A program made the position numbers and the translations under genes. A DNA stretch of 64,000 bases from Bryum argenteum (taxonomy: Eukaryota; Streptophyta; Bryopsida; Bryales; Bryaceae). Location of the stretch: positions 18,299,758-18,363,757 of the forward strand of contig CM073323.1 in NCBI GenBank assembly GCA_037043015.1, in the 5' to 3' direction. Positions 37,240 to 48,654 of the stretch are shown here, piece by piece. Below the pieces are notes generated by a model, which was not told the origin of the DNA, ran no database searches, and saw only the letters and a program-made list of their open reading frames with translations. Within the stretch, counting starts at the first letter, position 1. Every line of letters starts with the position of its first letter.

Positions 37240-38696
37240 TCAGTCTTCACTCGTACTTGCGACCATCGAATTCCTCAACACCTTCGACAGCTTCTCTGCT
37301 TCCCCAAAAGTGAAGTAGTATCCATATTGGGCTGTCATATCCAGGAGTTCCAACTGCTGCTTGCCAGGCAAACTTCCATATATGGCCTCCTTTGCTCTCT
37401 TGAACTGCAGATCAGCTGCACGACTCTCATAACCCTCCAAAAAATTGGTCCAATCCTTCAGAAGTGCATGTCGATCTCTGTGTTCCAGGAACACGGTCCT
37501 GTCCACCACCTCCTTGTATATGCTCAAAATAACTTTCTGAAACGCTACAGCAACGTCGTTCCTTACTATGCAGCTAAGAAACTTTGGGATGGACGGGTAC
37601 TGCAGCAAGCATTTCACCCCCTGGCTGGCTACTTGTTCAGCCATCAACGCATTCATGATTTTGCATATGTTCATCAGCCTGTCTTCCATTCCTTTCATTC
37701 CCTCCATCGAATTCTTCCCGTCACATTCGTTGTGGGCCTCCAAAAGCAAGAGGTTTAACTCGTCGTGAACTATGGCCACCACTTCCTGCTCAATCGGCCT
37801 CCACCCTTGCACTCGCGCTGTCTTGAGCAGCTGGATGATCAGGTCCTCGTTTAAATAATAGCAAATGCCCAGGACAAAAAAGCTAAGACCCTCTTTCCTC
37901 ATCGGGGTCTGCTTCAACACGAGCAGAATTTCTTCCGTGGACCACCGTGACGGTTTCGATAGCAAGCAGGCAAGCAGTAGGCGCTTAAGGTGGACGTAAT
38001 CGATGTGGCAGGCTATTCCGAGAAGCCTCAGACTGGATCTGATACCCTCGAGGTCCTCAGGGGAGGTGAAATCGGATAACCACCTACTATCATGGGGTTC
38101 GCGCATCATTGTGAAACAATTGATGTAGAGCTGAACGTCCTCCCTATCGACTTCGAGTGTTACTTCATGGAGGTTCGGGGTTGGGCGGAAACTTTCAGCC
38201 AGGCCCCGAAAGTACGAGCTCCCAGTACTCATCAAAACATCCAAGTGCATAGAGACGAGTGCCAAGAAAGCATTCTGGTTAGGCACCTCGTTGTTCATGG
38301 AGCTTTGCACCAAGCAGATGCGAACAACCCGGTTTTCATCTTGACCACACTGTTCCACCCGCACTTGTCGCGACTCTCGTCCGTCTGCATGTAACAATAA
38401 GAAAACGAAGGTGAGAATTCCAGCTAGTTCTTTTTCTAGATGCTTTTCAGAGTTACTACCCAAAAGTAGCTATTAGATGATGTGGAGCTTGACCATCATC
38501 TCTGTTTCGTTTCTAAGGACTGCGGAACTTGCTATGATATAGTCTGCAATCGGTTGACAGATATCACTAACAGCGAAGGAAAGCGGAGTACTAGGTTTAG
38601 CTAGGTTGTCGGCAATCCGTAAAGCAGCTCTAAAACATGCAAACCCCGCTACAGACTGGAAACCAGAATCTAAAAGTGATTTTTACAGTGATCCAT
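37240..38696 (-). CDS. BTB/POZ domain protein (At1g63850/At3g05675-like), gene 2
   Basis: The main exon 38384-37240 is clear: 380 codons from the splice acceptor (TTACATGCAG) to the stop. It aligns along its whole length with gene 1: NRVVRICLVQSS, LALVSMHLDVLMSTGSSYFRG, EVTLEVDREDVQLYINCF, EVVAIVHDELNLLLLEAHNE, YGSLPGKQQLELLDM and the ending FTFGEAEKLSKVLRNSM. The first exon is less sure. I place it at 38696-38687 (MDH plus one base, donor GTAAAA), giving a 302-bp intron, close to the 296 bp of the paralogues, and 384 aa. Reading the main exon alone from a Met at 38463 would add an unlikely leader translated from the intron. Role inferred as for gene 1. Confidence 0.75.
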
Positions 38697-39240
38697 TGAT
38701 GAAAACGATGAGCTCGCTGAAGAATCCGTGTCCAAAAGGACCCAACGGAGAACGGACGAGTTCCAAGTTCCGGAAAGCAAGTGACCAATCTGCCTGCGCG
38801 GAATAGAGCGAGCAGAGCGAGCTAAAGATAATTAAGTGAAGACAATGTAAGGAGGGATGCTAAAGCCCGTTCAGATTCGGGCAGCTTCTGAGTGAAACGA
38901 ATGAACGGTCCCACATCGGCTCTTCAGGAATCTCGCACCTATCTGAAAGATATCGAGCGTGCAGTGGTGTACAGGGAGAAGACACTTCTCTACTGACGAA
39001 AAAGGCTCTACCGCCAACAGATATATACCCATCCACTTTTGGATCCTCGTGAGTCGGTGGGGACGAACCTAATTGCCCCACGCTTTGCCATCCCTGCTCA
39101 CAACCATCTTCCTCTTCTTTCAACATCTGGAGCTCGCTCTCTCGCTCATATCCGTGCAGGCGCACTCTGATCATTTGTTTGTTTCTGTGTCTCTGATGAT
39201 CATAGAACCTGGAGCCCATCCCCAATTCACTACCTCGTGC
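38697..39240. other. Shared upstream region of divergent BTB genes 2 and 3
   Basis: About 540 bp lies between the two divergent first exons. GC content is moderate. A possible TATA word (GATATATACC, about 39019-39028) lies about 215 bp upstream of the plus-strand gene. No separate gene is visible. Confidence 0.45.
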
Positions 39241-39545
39241 ATGGCTTCTTCAAGCACCTCATCGGCTACGCAGCCTGTGCAGGGTTCGAGTCACTTTAAG
39301 CTTGTCATTTCCGTGTTCTTTTCCACTTTCTAGAGAATTGTGCATGTTTTACAGCTGCTTTTCAGATCCACAAAACCCTAGCTTTCAGGCTGCTTTTCAT
39401 CGTTCATGTGATATTTGTCAGCGCGGTCAAGGCTCATGTACTGGCCGCAGATCACACGAAGTGTTCAGACTTGGAACGAATGATAGATATCGACTTCGGA
39501 ATAACAAATAATGCAGTCTCAGAAGCTCATCATACGATTAGCGAG

Positions 39546-39650
39546 ACATCTGACGTTTGGAAACTAGTGTTGTATGCAGAAATGAGACTAGTAGAACCGG
39601 TGCAGTAGTGGAATGTGCCAGTGATTTGGTGCGGAGGGGAAGATGAAGGG
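39546..39650 (+). repeat. 105-bp direct repeat, upstream copy
   Basis: Identical to 42613-42717 at 103 of 105 positions. It spans the end of intron 1 and the first codons of exon 2 of BTB gene 3. One of the two differences changes TGG to TAG in the BTB frame, and the other lies six bases on. It looks like a target duplication made when the segment between the copies was inserted. Confidence 0.9.
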
Positions 39651-39759
39651 TATTGAAATTAGAGAGAACTGTCCATTACGTACTTCATCACATTGGATGA
39701 TTACACGGTCAGTGGATGAATGTCGTTCATCGCCTGTCTCGATCAGCATCTCGCTCGGA

Positions 39760-39846
39760 CAGTACTTGAAGCGTCACGTTCAAGTTGTATGTGCTGTTCT
39801 TGTTTTCTTCATGAATAAACGCGTAGTCGTGCTCTTGTAGCTTTGA
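39760..39846 (+). repeat. 87-bp inverted repeat, left arm
   Basis: Matches the reverse complement of 42501-42587 at 84 of 87 positions. The left arm starts 109 bp inside the left end of the insert, in what should be LTR or leader sequence upstream of gag. Confidence 0.9.
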
Positions 39847-39964
39847 TGTGGTGTCGTTCTGCATCAGGTGTGTAAAGCTTAGTCTGGTATTTCATTAGGT
39901 TATGGGCCTGTATCTACGCAATTAGTTTTTGTTGTTCGAAAAGTCCGGTATATAGCAAGTCACG

Positions 39965-42567
39965 ATGGCTACTCAAATTGAGACCAAAGAAACAGCCGCT
40001 GTCGACAAGTATGATGGATCTAACTTTCCAATGTGGAAAATGCACATGAGTTTTATTTTTCAATCTAAAGATCTATTTTCTATAGTTGATGGCACAGCCA
40101 CAAAAGAAGAATCAATCGATCCTTCTGCATGGGAACGGAAGGATAAAACCGCTGCCGTAGCAATTCTTAGCGCTTCAGCACTAAGTATAAGGCTGAAGTC
40201 TCTCATTGCCGCACCTCTGCAGAGATGTGGTCTCAGTTGCTTACATTTTATGATCGCAACTCTGTTGAGAGCATCGTCGGGTTACAAGAGAAATTTTATA
40301 AGTGCAAATTAGACGAGTTTGACTCTGTTATTTCGTACATCAGTACTCTCCAAAATCTTGCTCGACAGCTTACAGAACTCGGAGAAGTCATTTCTGAGAG
40401 GCAGGTCATTTTAAAAATCAGAAGCGGATTACCTCCAAGTTATGACTCTTTCCTTCTTGCTTGGGACAGTGTTCCGTTAGCCGAACAGACACTCAGAGGT
40501 TTTCAATCTCGTGTTGTTAAACGAGAAGATACTCTTAAGGAACGCAATGGTCAAACAGATGTTCAACTTGAACAAGCGTTTTACTCTAAGACTTCTACTC
40601 GTTCTTCTCGTTCTTCACTTACTACTGAACAGAAAATGGCTAAGGCCATGCGACTTCAGAAACTGAAGAAGAATTCACGTTGTCATGGTTGTGGACATCT
40701 TGTTCATTTCTCAGGTGACAAAGAATGTCCTGCTAACAACTCTGATGATTCTCATAGTGAGCCAGAGTTCCGGTCTCACTCCTCCAAAGGAAAGAAGCAT
40801 GTTAGCTCTAAGTCTTCTCATAGCCATCGACATACGGCAGGGAGTCATGCTCATGTTACATCAAGCCGTGTTCAGTCTGACTCCGCTTCTTGTGACAGTG
40901 AGATATCAAGTGAGGCTTATTGTATTACTTCTCCATCTACTCTCAATCCTGATCATGAACCGTGGTTCGCTAATTCTGGTGCAACCGAAAGCATGACTGA
41001 TCATCGGCATTGGTTCATAACTTTTAAACCAATCGCTGATCACGTTTGGGGAGTCACTATTGCAGATGGTCATAGGCTTTGGGTTCGTGGTATAGGAAAC
41101 ATTCGTGTTCAAAGCATTATTGATGGCTGCGCTACTCAAGAAACTCTGATGAACGTTCTTTACGTTCCTGATCTTCGTAAGAACCTTGTTTCTATAAGTC
41201 AGCTCATGGATCTTAACATTGCAGTGGTATTTGTTAATAACGCTTGCAAGATGATCTCTCATGGTGGAAGAGGCCGATTGATCTTTACTGGTCATCGAGA
41301 AAATTTACTTTGGCGTCTCAATATTGTGAGCCAACCTCAGAATAGCTCTGCTAATATTGCCTCATCTGGTGCGTCATCTACTGATATTTCTCCAATTATC
41401 AGTCCTGCGGATCACCTTTTACGCCGATGGCACCATCGTTTGGGACATGCGAGCCTAGTGACAATAAAGCAGATGCTACAGAATGATGCAGTTCATGGCC
41501 TCATCATTCCATCCTCAGCTAAACTTCCCTTCTGTGCAAGCTGTGTGAAAGGGAAACAACATCGTCTCCCATTTCCTGTCAATCATGAGAGAAAGCGAGT
41601 AAACCATCCTGGACAATTTTTCCACTCTGATATAACTATTATGCCTATTCCGAGTCTTGGTGGACATCGATATTTCGTGACTTTCAAAGATGACCACTCT
41701 GCTTATCGATTCGTTTTTCTTATGAGTCAGAAAAGTGAGGTTTATGATCATATATGCACACTTTACCGGATCGTTCGAAGAGATCATGGTACCGGATTCA
41801 CTCGGTTTAGAAGTGATAATGGTCGTGAATACACAGATCATCGTGTAGCTGAATTTTTTGCTTCCAAGGGAGTTCATCAAGAGTTTACGGTACCATACAC
41901 GCCCGAACAAAATTCGGTAGGAGAACGAGATAATCGTACTATTATCGAGATGGTTCGATGTATGCTCATTCATCGAAAGCTAGATCATGAGTTTTGGGGT
42001 GAAGCAGTTAATACTGCCATCTACACTCTTAATCGAGTGTCATCTCGAGTGATTCAAGGTTTGACGCCATACGAGAAGTATTTTGGAACTCCGCCAAATA
42101 TCAAACACTTACGTACTTTCGGCAGCATTGTATATGCTCATGTTCCTAAGGAACTCCGAAAAAAGCTTGATTCTAAGTCCAGAGAATGCCTCTTCTCAGG
42201 ATATTCCGAGACATCCAAGGGTTATCGTCTTTGGTGTCCGACCAAGAAGAGAGTCATCATCAGTCGTGATGTGATTTTTGACGAAGATTCTCCTGAGGTA
42301 CCATGTCAAACTCAAGAGAAGACATATTCTGTTGACCTTCTCTTTCCGAGTTACACACCTTGTGATACTCCTGGAGATAATACCATGACATCTTTGTCAT
42401 GTAGTTCGATTCCAACAGTCACTCAATCTCCATCATGTCACAATGTCTCTAATCAATCTCCACCTTCGAAGCAGTGGGAGTTCGTACAACTGGTTTCATT
42501 TCAAAGCTACAAGAGCGCGACTACGCGTTTATTCATGAAGAAAACAAGAACAGCACATACAACTTGA
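39965..42567 (+). pseudogene. copia gag-protease-integrase reading frame, frameshifted and lacking RT
   Basis: Gag begins at 39965 (UBN2/DUF-type: KYDGSNFPMWKMHM, LFSIVDGT). It shifts frame between about 40200 and 40225, where TSAEMWSQLL continues in another frame to 42567. In order: gag; a zinc knuckle CHGCGHLVHFSGDKEC (about 40679-40730); a protease motif WFANSGAT, where the catalytic Asp of the usual DSGA has become Asn; an integrase zinc-binding HHCC region (RWHHRLGHAS, CASCVKGKQH); and an integrase core with its D, D and E still present (HSDI, RSDNG, GERDNR). It also has the GYSETSKGYR block. Downstream, where RT should start, the frame runs into the inverted repeat, which codes the last 20 or so residues. 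Inactive by the frameshift, the protease change and the missing RT. Confidence 0.9.
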
Positions 42568-42587
42568 GCTTGACGCTTCAAGTACTG
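42501..42587 (-). repeat. 87-bp inverted repeat, right arm
   Basis: Reverse complement of 39760-39846 with three mismatches. It ends 25 bp before the right target duplicate and overlaps the 3' end of the copia frame, so the terminal residues of that frame are antisense LTR/leader sequence rather than copia protein. Confidence 0.9.
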
Positions 42588-42612
42588 AAAACTATTAACT
42601 CATGACTATTAA

Positions 42613-42717
42613 ACATCTGACGTTTGGAAACTAGTGTTGTATGCAGAAATGAGACTAGTAGAACCGGTGCAGTGGTGGAAGGTGCCAGTGATTTGGTGCG
42701 GAGGGGAAGATGAAGGG
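42613..42717 (+). repeat. 105-bp direct repeat, downstream copy
   Basis: The copy that is continuous with the rest of BTB gene 3 exon 2. It keeps the open TGG TGG reading (QWWKVPVIW) and an intact splice acceptor GTATGCAG at 42639-42646. Confidence 0.9.
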
Positions 42718-44087
42718 CAAGATCTTTGTATTCAATTGGTACAAAACTCGACAATCAACGACGAGGTGGCCGGCCGCACTCGACTCTTGGCCCTGGTAGC
42801 TGTGGACTCACGTCTTTTGGTGACATGCTGCCAGTACTTTGCTCAATGGTTGGAGGTTAATCCTCCACAGCCAACGTGCACGCTACAACAAATCAGGATC
42901 CATGTGGACAGGGACGACGATGTGTCCTACATGATCGACTGCTTCACCATCATGCACGACCAACCCCCTGGCTTCCAAAAGTACGAGCCCTCGACGGCCG
43001 CAAAGGATGCAACCATGGAGGATATCAAGTACTCTCTGGGGCTTCTAAAAGCAGCCAGCCGCGTTGGATACGACGCACTCGTTACCTCCGTCTCCCAGCA
43101 CTTGACGGCCGTGTACTGGGCCAGAACACATGCTCATGCTGGCAGCATGGAGCCGGATGAGCAGAGAGGAGGTTGTCCATCCTCTCACGACATATTGCCA
43201 TGACTGCCATGAGAATTCCAACACGAGGGTGATGCTGGAAAAAGGGAGAGATCAAGAGTGGAGCTCCACTAGCACGCTTGAGCCGGCATTGCTAGATATC
43301 CACAGAGGGTTGTTGAAACGCTTGGTTGCGGAGGCGTCCAACGAGTGTTGTGGAGAGAGTGGAGAGAACAGAGCCGTGTAAATCATCTTGGAGTTTGGAG
43401 GGACTATGAGCGATCGAAGAAGGCCAAATCTGCTAGTTTGCCTCACAAGATGCAGATGGACCTGCTAGTCATGGTCTCATGGAGGCTAAGCGAGGATTCT
43501 TTGCCACTTTTGGCTTGCCGCCGGAGCTTTCCAAGCTCTTGAAAGACTCTATGAACGAAGACCTTCATCGTTAAGCTCTAGATAGAATGATACTAGATTT
43601 TTTCACTCCTTGTTGATTGCATTAATCAGAATTAAGTTGGATAATGTCAATGTTGGATTACAAGTTTCTTCTAGTTATTTGGGTAAGTATGAAGAGACTT
43701 GGTTCTCAAAATGAGAGGGAAATTTGTTTTAAGACTTTTTATAATAGGAGGTGTTTACTGTTGAGATACCATAAAACTCCATATCTGATATTTTGGGAGA
43801 TTTTCAACATCCCAATTATATCATTACATGACAGTTGAGCTCATTCGAATTTTCCAAAATCATGCATTTTTCTCATTATAATGAACTATGTATTGGGCTG
43901 TTGGGCATCATGCACAATACTTTGATGTCCAAATGTTAAAATTGATGTGTTTTATACCAAGCCAAATCAAGTTTAGTTTTTTTGGTACAATCCTCATATC
44001 AATTTAAGATGATATGAATTCATGGCATTTATTCTTACAGAGTTAAATTCAAAAGCTTTTGTTTGGAAAACATGAAAAAGTGATAGA

Positions 44088-44193
44088 GTTTTTGCTATAT
44101 AGCATACATCAACCGCATGCGTAAAAGGCATTCTATGGAGGTTTTTGCTATATAGCATACATCAACCGCATGCGTAAAAGGCATACTATGTAG
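44088..44193. repeat. 53-bp tandem duplication
   Basis: Two adjacent 53-bp units (44088-44140 and 44141-44193), nearly identical, with the start of a third (GTTTTTG). The unit contains GCTATATAGC, a perfect 10-bp palindrome, and CGCATGCG, an 8-bp palindrome. High identity suggests a recent duplication. Confidence 0.9.
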
Positions 44194-46189
44194 GTTTTTG
44201 TTGTCAAGAATAGCTTGGAAAGAGGGCCTATAGGTATCTGCTTTTACGGGATTCTTCTTATTAATTTGTTCCTTCACTTTTTTCCATCTTAAATATGCAA
44301 GGAGGGGTAGTTTTACAACTCCGGCTTGAATCTTGCAACGCTCCTTCTCAAGCTCTCCATCGTGTGAACTTTTAAATCTCCAAGTAAGTCTTTTACTTAT
44401 CGGCTCTTATGTCAACCTCAAAGCACAATTCATCTTTTCAAACAGGCGTCCATTTTCTCTTCCTTTTATCATTCTCTTATCGATTATGTACGTTGTTGAA
44501 AAGAGATGTAAAACTCAAGTAGCTATAAATTCTTTGAATGTTTAATAATCAATAGGCACACTTTGTGGATGTACATGAATCTCTACTAGGGTGATGGTAT
44601 GGTTGGGGTACCCAAAAAGGTTGTCTCATGAACAATTGCACCCATATCGGTGTGTCATTTGAACATATCCATTTCAAAACTATAATACAGTAAGACTTCA
44701 TTAGATGTGGTTTTAGTTGTCTATACTTATAATGTATCAAGAAAAAAAAATTAGATTTTGAAGTAATCTTATTTGATTTATTAGTTGAAAAAGTAAGTTA
44801 TGTCTCACTAACCTAAAATCCATAGAATCAAGTAAATGGAATATCAACCATTTTTATCTTAATATATTTTTGAATATGACCTACATCTTCTTGTATAGAA
44901 TACAAAATTATTTATTGAATTCTAAAGAAATTAATTTATTGTGCACTATAATGCCTGCAAATCCCAAGATTCAGCATTTTTTCCCTCATCTATGAATGGA
45001 TCCAACAACAACAAAAAAAAAAAAAATAAAAATAAAAAAGAGAGAAAGAAAGAAGAGAAACTCTTTAGGCATACATAGGTCTTTGATTTCATTGAGGTGC
45101 ACAATTTTTTATTTTCCATTTTAGGGTCTACTTACTTGATGAAAATGAACAAATTAGACAAACTTTGGAGGCTTTCAATAAAAATAACCTAATTAGTGTG
45201 TCCAAAAAGTGATACCTCAAGCTTACCATTGCCCACTAACACTTCTTTATGTCTTTCTATAATAAAATCTTGCCCAAGAGAAACCAATACAATCCAAAAT
45301 TCAATAGATAATTCCTATAAAAAATGCTTAAGTCTAGTCATCATATGATTGTTATGTTAGAATTGACCTAACTAGGTGTTAATTTGGAAAACAAAAACTC
45401 AACAAAAAGCACAATGTGCGTGTGGAGCTATATTATTTGGTGGAGTGCATTCTAGTTTTCATTTATAATTGTAAGCAAAGAGACGAATACACGAATTACT
45501 TAGTAACCGTAGGCCTTTATGTTTTAAAATGCACCAATATTGTAATCAAGTAAACTAACCTAAATCTTATGGCGACATGTGGTTGAGTACTTTCTTACAA
45601 CTGAAGCAACCCTGCTAAGATATGTTGTATTTCAATTGTATGAATATAAGTTCACACCGAAAGAAATTAAAGAAATGATGGGTATTTGTTTTTTTCTCTC
45701 ATAGTTTTGTTTTTCACCACCGTCAACATGACAAGTCGACAAGAAGTGTGTGCTTCTATGGAGGCAATCTCATTTGATGTCTCAAGCAAATGATGAGATG
45801 TCAGATGATGAGACCTCGTTCGATGAGACCTCAGATGATGACACCCCAACACACCCCAACAAGTACTTCCATCCTCTTACACCTACTTACTAACAGTAGT
45901 CTTGCACACACCTCCATATAGCATGTCTTAGAATTTTGACTTCCTTGTATTCTTTGAATCATGTGTTTATTTGCTCTCAAAGACCCAGCTCTGAACTCTT
46001 GTAAAGTAAGTGATCCCATAGTGACTTGATAAGATACAAGCGATGGAAAAACGTTACTATTGCTTGTGAAAGCTTCATTTGTGGTGTACAAATCAATCGC
46101 TTGCCATGTTCTTTGTGTCATTTTGCCAAATCCATGATGTGCCATTTTCCCAAAGCGATGATGTGTCATTTTGGCCGCGTTTTAATACG

Positions 46190-46520
46190 TGCCATTTTAC
46201 AGGCATATTTTTTAACTCAAAATTTAAAATATATGTGCATGTGAAATGGCAATTTTTTTTAATGTCACATTCATCCTTTGTAATATCAACTAATTTATTT
46301 AATATCACTAAAATTTCATAATATTACACTTTTGATGGTTTTGACCTTTAAAGGAAGTCAAAGGGCAATATTTATAAATGGCTATTGAGAACATTTTTGG
46401 AATTGAACGACCGTTGAGAAAAAATTTGTCGAAAGGCAAATTCTTTTGATTGGCTATTTAAGAACATCGTTGCTTTGAACCGCAGTTAAAAGTACTTGCT
46501 CTTTGACATCAAAAATTGAC
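46190..46520 (+). repeat. Second copy of the palindrome-rich repeat
   Basis: Shares with 4180-4450 a run of ATATTAC/ATATCA words, GGGCAATATTT, GAACGACCGTT and an AAATTGACAAAAACT block in the same order. It is more decayed, and its AAATGGCACG word appears in the opposite orientation. Non-coding. Confidence 0.5.
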
Positions 46521-47049
46521 AAAAACTAGTATTCTTTTTTTCATTTGAAGCACCCCAAAACGTGCCATTCCACCAAAATAGTGCGAAATTGAGGTTTGAG
46601 GGACAAGTAATTACGGACTTCACTTTGAATGCCATTTTCAACAAGTGGATGCCAATATCTTCTTTAAGGAATGATACATTATGATGTTGCACTTTGTAAA
46701 ATTGAAGCACATTAAAGTAGATCACTTTAACAAGTTCTTGTATCCAAGAAATACCAAAGTCAACTCTCTTAGAATGCCTATTTTTGCTTGGTACTCAAAT
46801 CTCAAAGTCTAAATTGCAAGGGTGTAGTAAGTATGATCTTAGGATGAAATCTCACCTCTTTGAAGTTGCAAGATTTTTAATGTGAAAATTTTAGGTATTA
46901 GATTTGCAATGATATACTGGGAAAAAAAATAAAATGCATGGCTTTCAAGAAGTTGTTTCTCATTCATTCATTGTTGGATTTCAATCTTGTTTGTTCGGTT
47001 GGACTTAAATTTTAGTCTATATATAGTAGTAAAATCCTCAAATCTATCC

Positions 47050-47490
47050 AAGATAAAAGGAAGACATGGCACGCACTTTGGTGCAAGGGGTTTAGTTTTG
47101 GACTTTTTTCTTTTGTAGATTTTGGAGAAGTTTTCACGATTGCAAGGCTATCATTTGAGCCGAGAATGTTCATTGATAAATTGCTTTTGAACAAGGGTGC
47201 TATTGAGATGAAATTGAATGTCAATCTAGTTGGTTTTTTTTTTTCATTGCAATAGGGATACTGGTAGCATTTCTACCTCAAATAGAAAATGATGAAAATT
47301 TGGGGGGTTTTTTAATACTAATGCGTTAAGATATCTCAATCTATGAGGCCTTACGACTAAAATTTTGGTCCACATGACTCTCAACAAGTCAATTACAAGT
47401 TTGTACATTCAAAATCTAAATAGATTCATTTCATCTACGTCACTTTTTTTCGAATGTGTTTTTGGCTAAACGTTTAGGGGCCAATAGCAT
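47050..47490 (+). repeat. Dispersed repeat family, fourth copy
   Basis: Matches the middle and end of the 12134-12745 unit in order: TTTTAGTTTTGGAC, TTTTCACxATTGCA, GCTATTGAGATGAA, TTTCATTGCAATA, ATCTATGAGGCC, TGGTCCACATGA, and GTTTAGGGGCC at the end. The opening block is missing or has decayed. Confidence 0.65.
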
Positions 47491-48654
47491 TTTCAATCCA
47501 TTTAAAGTGAACTAATGGTAGCCCTCAACCTCTTTGAGCAATAATACATTATGATTTTGATGTTGCAATCTATGAGATTGAAACAAATTAGGATTAATCA
47601 CTTCTGGAAAAGTACTTGTACTCAAGGAGTACCAAAAGTCAACTTAAAATGCCTAATTTCGCTCAATTTGGAAATGTTAAAAAATAAATTGAGTGGGTGT
47701 AGAAGATGCATAAATCGGTTATTTGAAAAAGATTATGATGGGTACTAAGAATACACTCAATGAAAGTACTAAAATTTTAATTTCTCGAACTCCCTTTAAG
47801 TAGCCTTTTGTACAAGAAACTTGTAATAAGTTGGTACAATCCCTACATGTGAATCCTACTACAATGTTGGAATGCACAATAATCTAATTACATCATGTCA
47901 AGAAATTTGCTTTTTTGAGATCTCAAAGTTGTAAGGGAAAAGTTTTGAGAAGTAATGATACAACATGTCTTACATGAGAAGGTGCTCTATTTTACCATGA
48001 ACTCATTTTTGTGTTTAACATTTAGAAGTGTTCAAAAGTTGCAAATAGCATAGTTTTTTGAATATTTTTGGCAATTTTTCACCATTGTGTGGTCGTAGAT
48101 GGGCGATATGATCTATGGATAGCGATAAAATATTGAGGTGAAATTTTGCCTTTTGACTGTCGTTAAAAGGTTAAAAAGTACAATACGTGTGACATTAGGA
48201 ATAATAGCACCGAAAGGGCATATGGATTCCCCAAAAGAGCACATGAAATACATCATTTCAACAGAATTGAAGATTTTAATAAAAAATAAAAAATACTTTG
48301 CAATCTACAATTACCAACATGTGTTCTTCACCAACGTACTTTTTTGAGAAACAAAAAGTTCACTTTAAGTTAAATGAATTAAGAAAACGCATCTCTTGTA
48401 GCTTTGAGAAACTAGGAATGCTTCACATCCTCAACACTATCTTCATGAATACATGCTAATCACCTTCAAATGATACACTTTACTTCCAAAGAGATACAAA
48501 AGTAACGTCATAACTCGCACATAGATGAGACTATTCTTGACAAGTCATGAAGAGACATAAGTCATGAACAACTTTCTCAGCCACACGTAGTGAACTAAAA
48601 CATCTTAAAATCTATCTTCTCAAAATTTAACTAATGTTTAATATTCCACGTGAT

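Larger units (their letters stand above)
39651..42612 (+). mobile_element. Truncated Ty1/copia-derived insertion
   Basis: A 2962-bp insert between the two 105-bp repeats. It carries gag, protease and integrase of a copia element, but stops before any reverse transcriptase or RNase H. No direct LTR pair is visible. Instead, an 87-bp sequence near the left end (39760-39846) recurs inverted near the right end (42501-42587). A GGTATATAGCA word at about 39949 resembles a decayed primer-binding site for initiator tRNA. The element is defective. Confidence 0.85.
39241..43575 (+). pseudogene. BTB/POZ gene 3, split by a copia-derived insertion and frameshifted
   Basis: Exon 1 (39241-39283, MASSSTSSATQPVQ plus one base) is followed by a 296-bp intron, the same size as in gene 1. 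The acceptor GTATGCAG and exon-2 start are then present twice, at 39580 and 42647, because a 2962-bp segment is inserted with a 105-bp duplication. In the first copy TGG has become TAG, a stop within about 10 codons. From 42647 the frame is good to 43203 (LDEP-like BTB region with LALVAVDSRLLVTCCQYFAQW). It then shifts: 43130-43381 in another frame holds KGRDQEWSS and GLLKRLVAEASNE, and after a deletion of over 100 codons relative to gene 1 the end appears in pieces (LPHKMQMDLLVM, then FFATFGLPPELSKLLKDSM, stop 43573-43575). It could not make a full protein. Confidence 0.85.

Noticed and set aside
39408..39608. 66-codon frame running into the first BTB exon-2 copy
   Set aside because: Most of it is intron 1 of BTB gene 3, and it ends at the TAG created in the duplicated copy.
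39546..42717. Reading the 105-bp direct repeats as LTRs
   Set aside because: The repeat is BTB host sequence (intron end plus coding start), homologous to the neighbouring BTB genes, and lacks LTR features.
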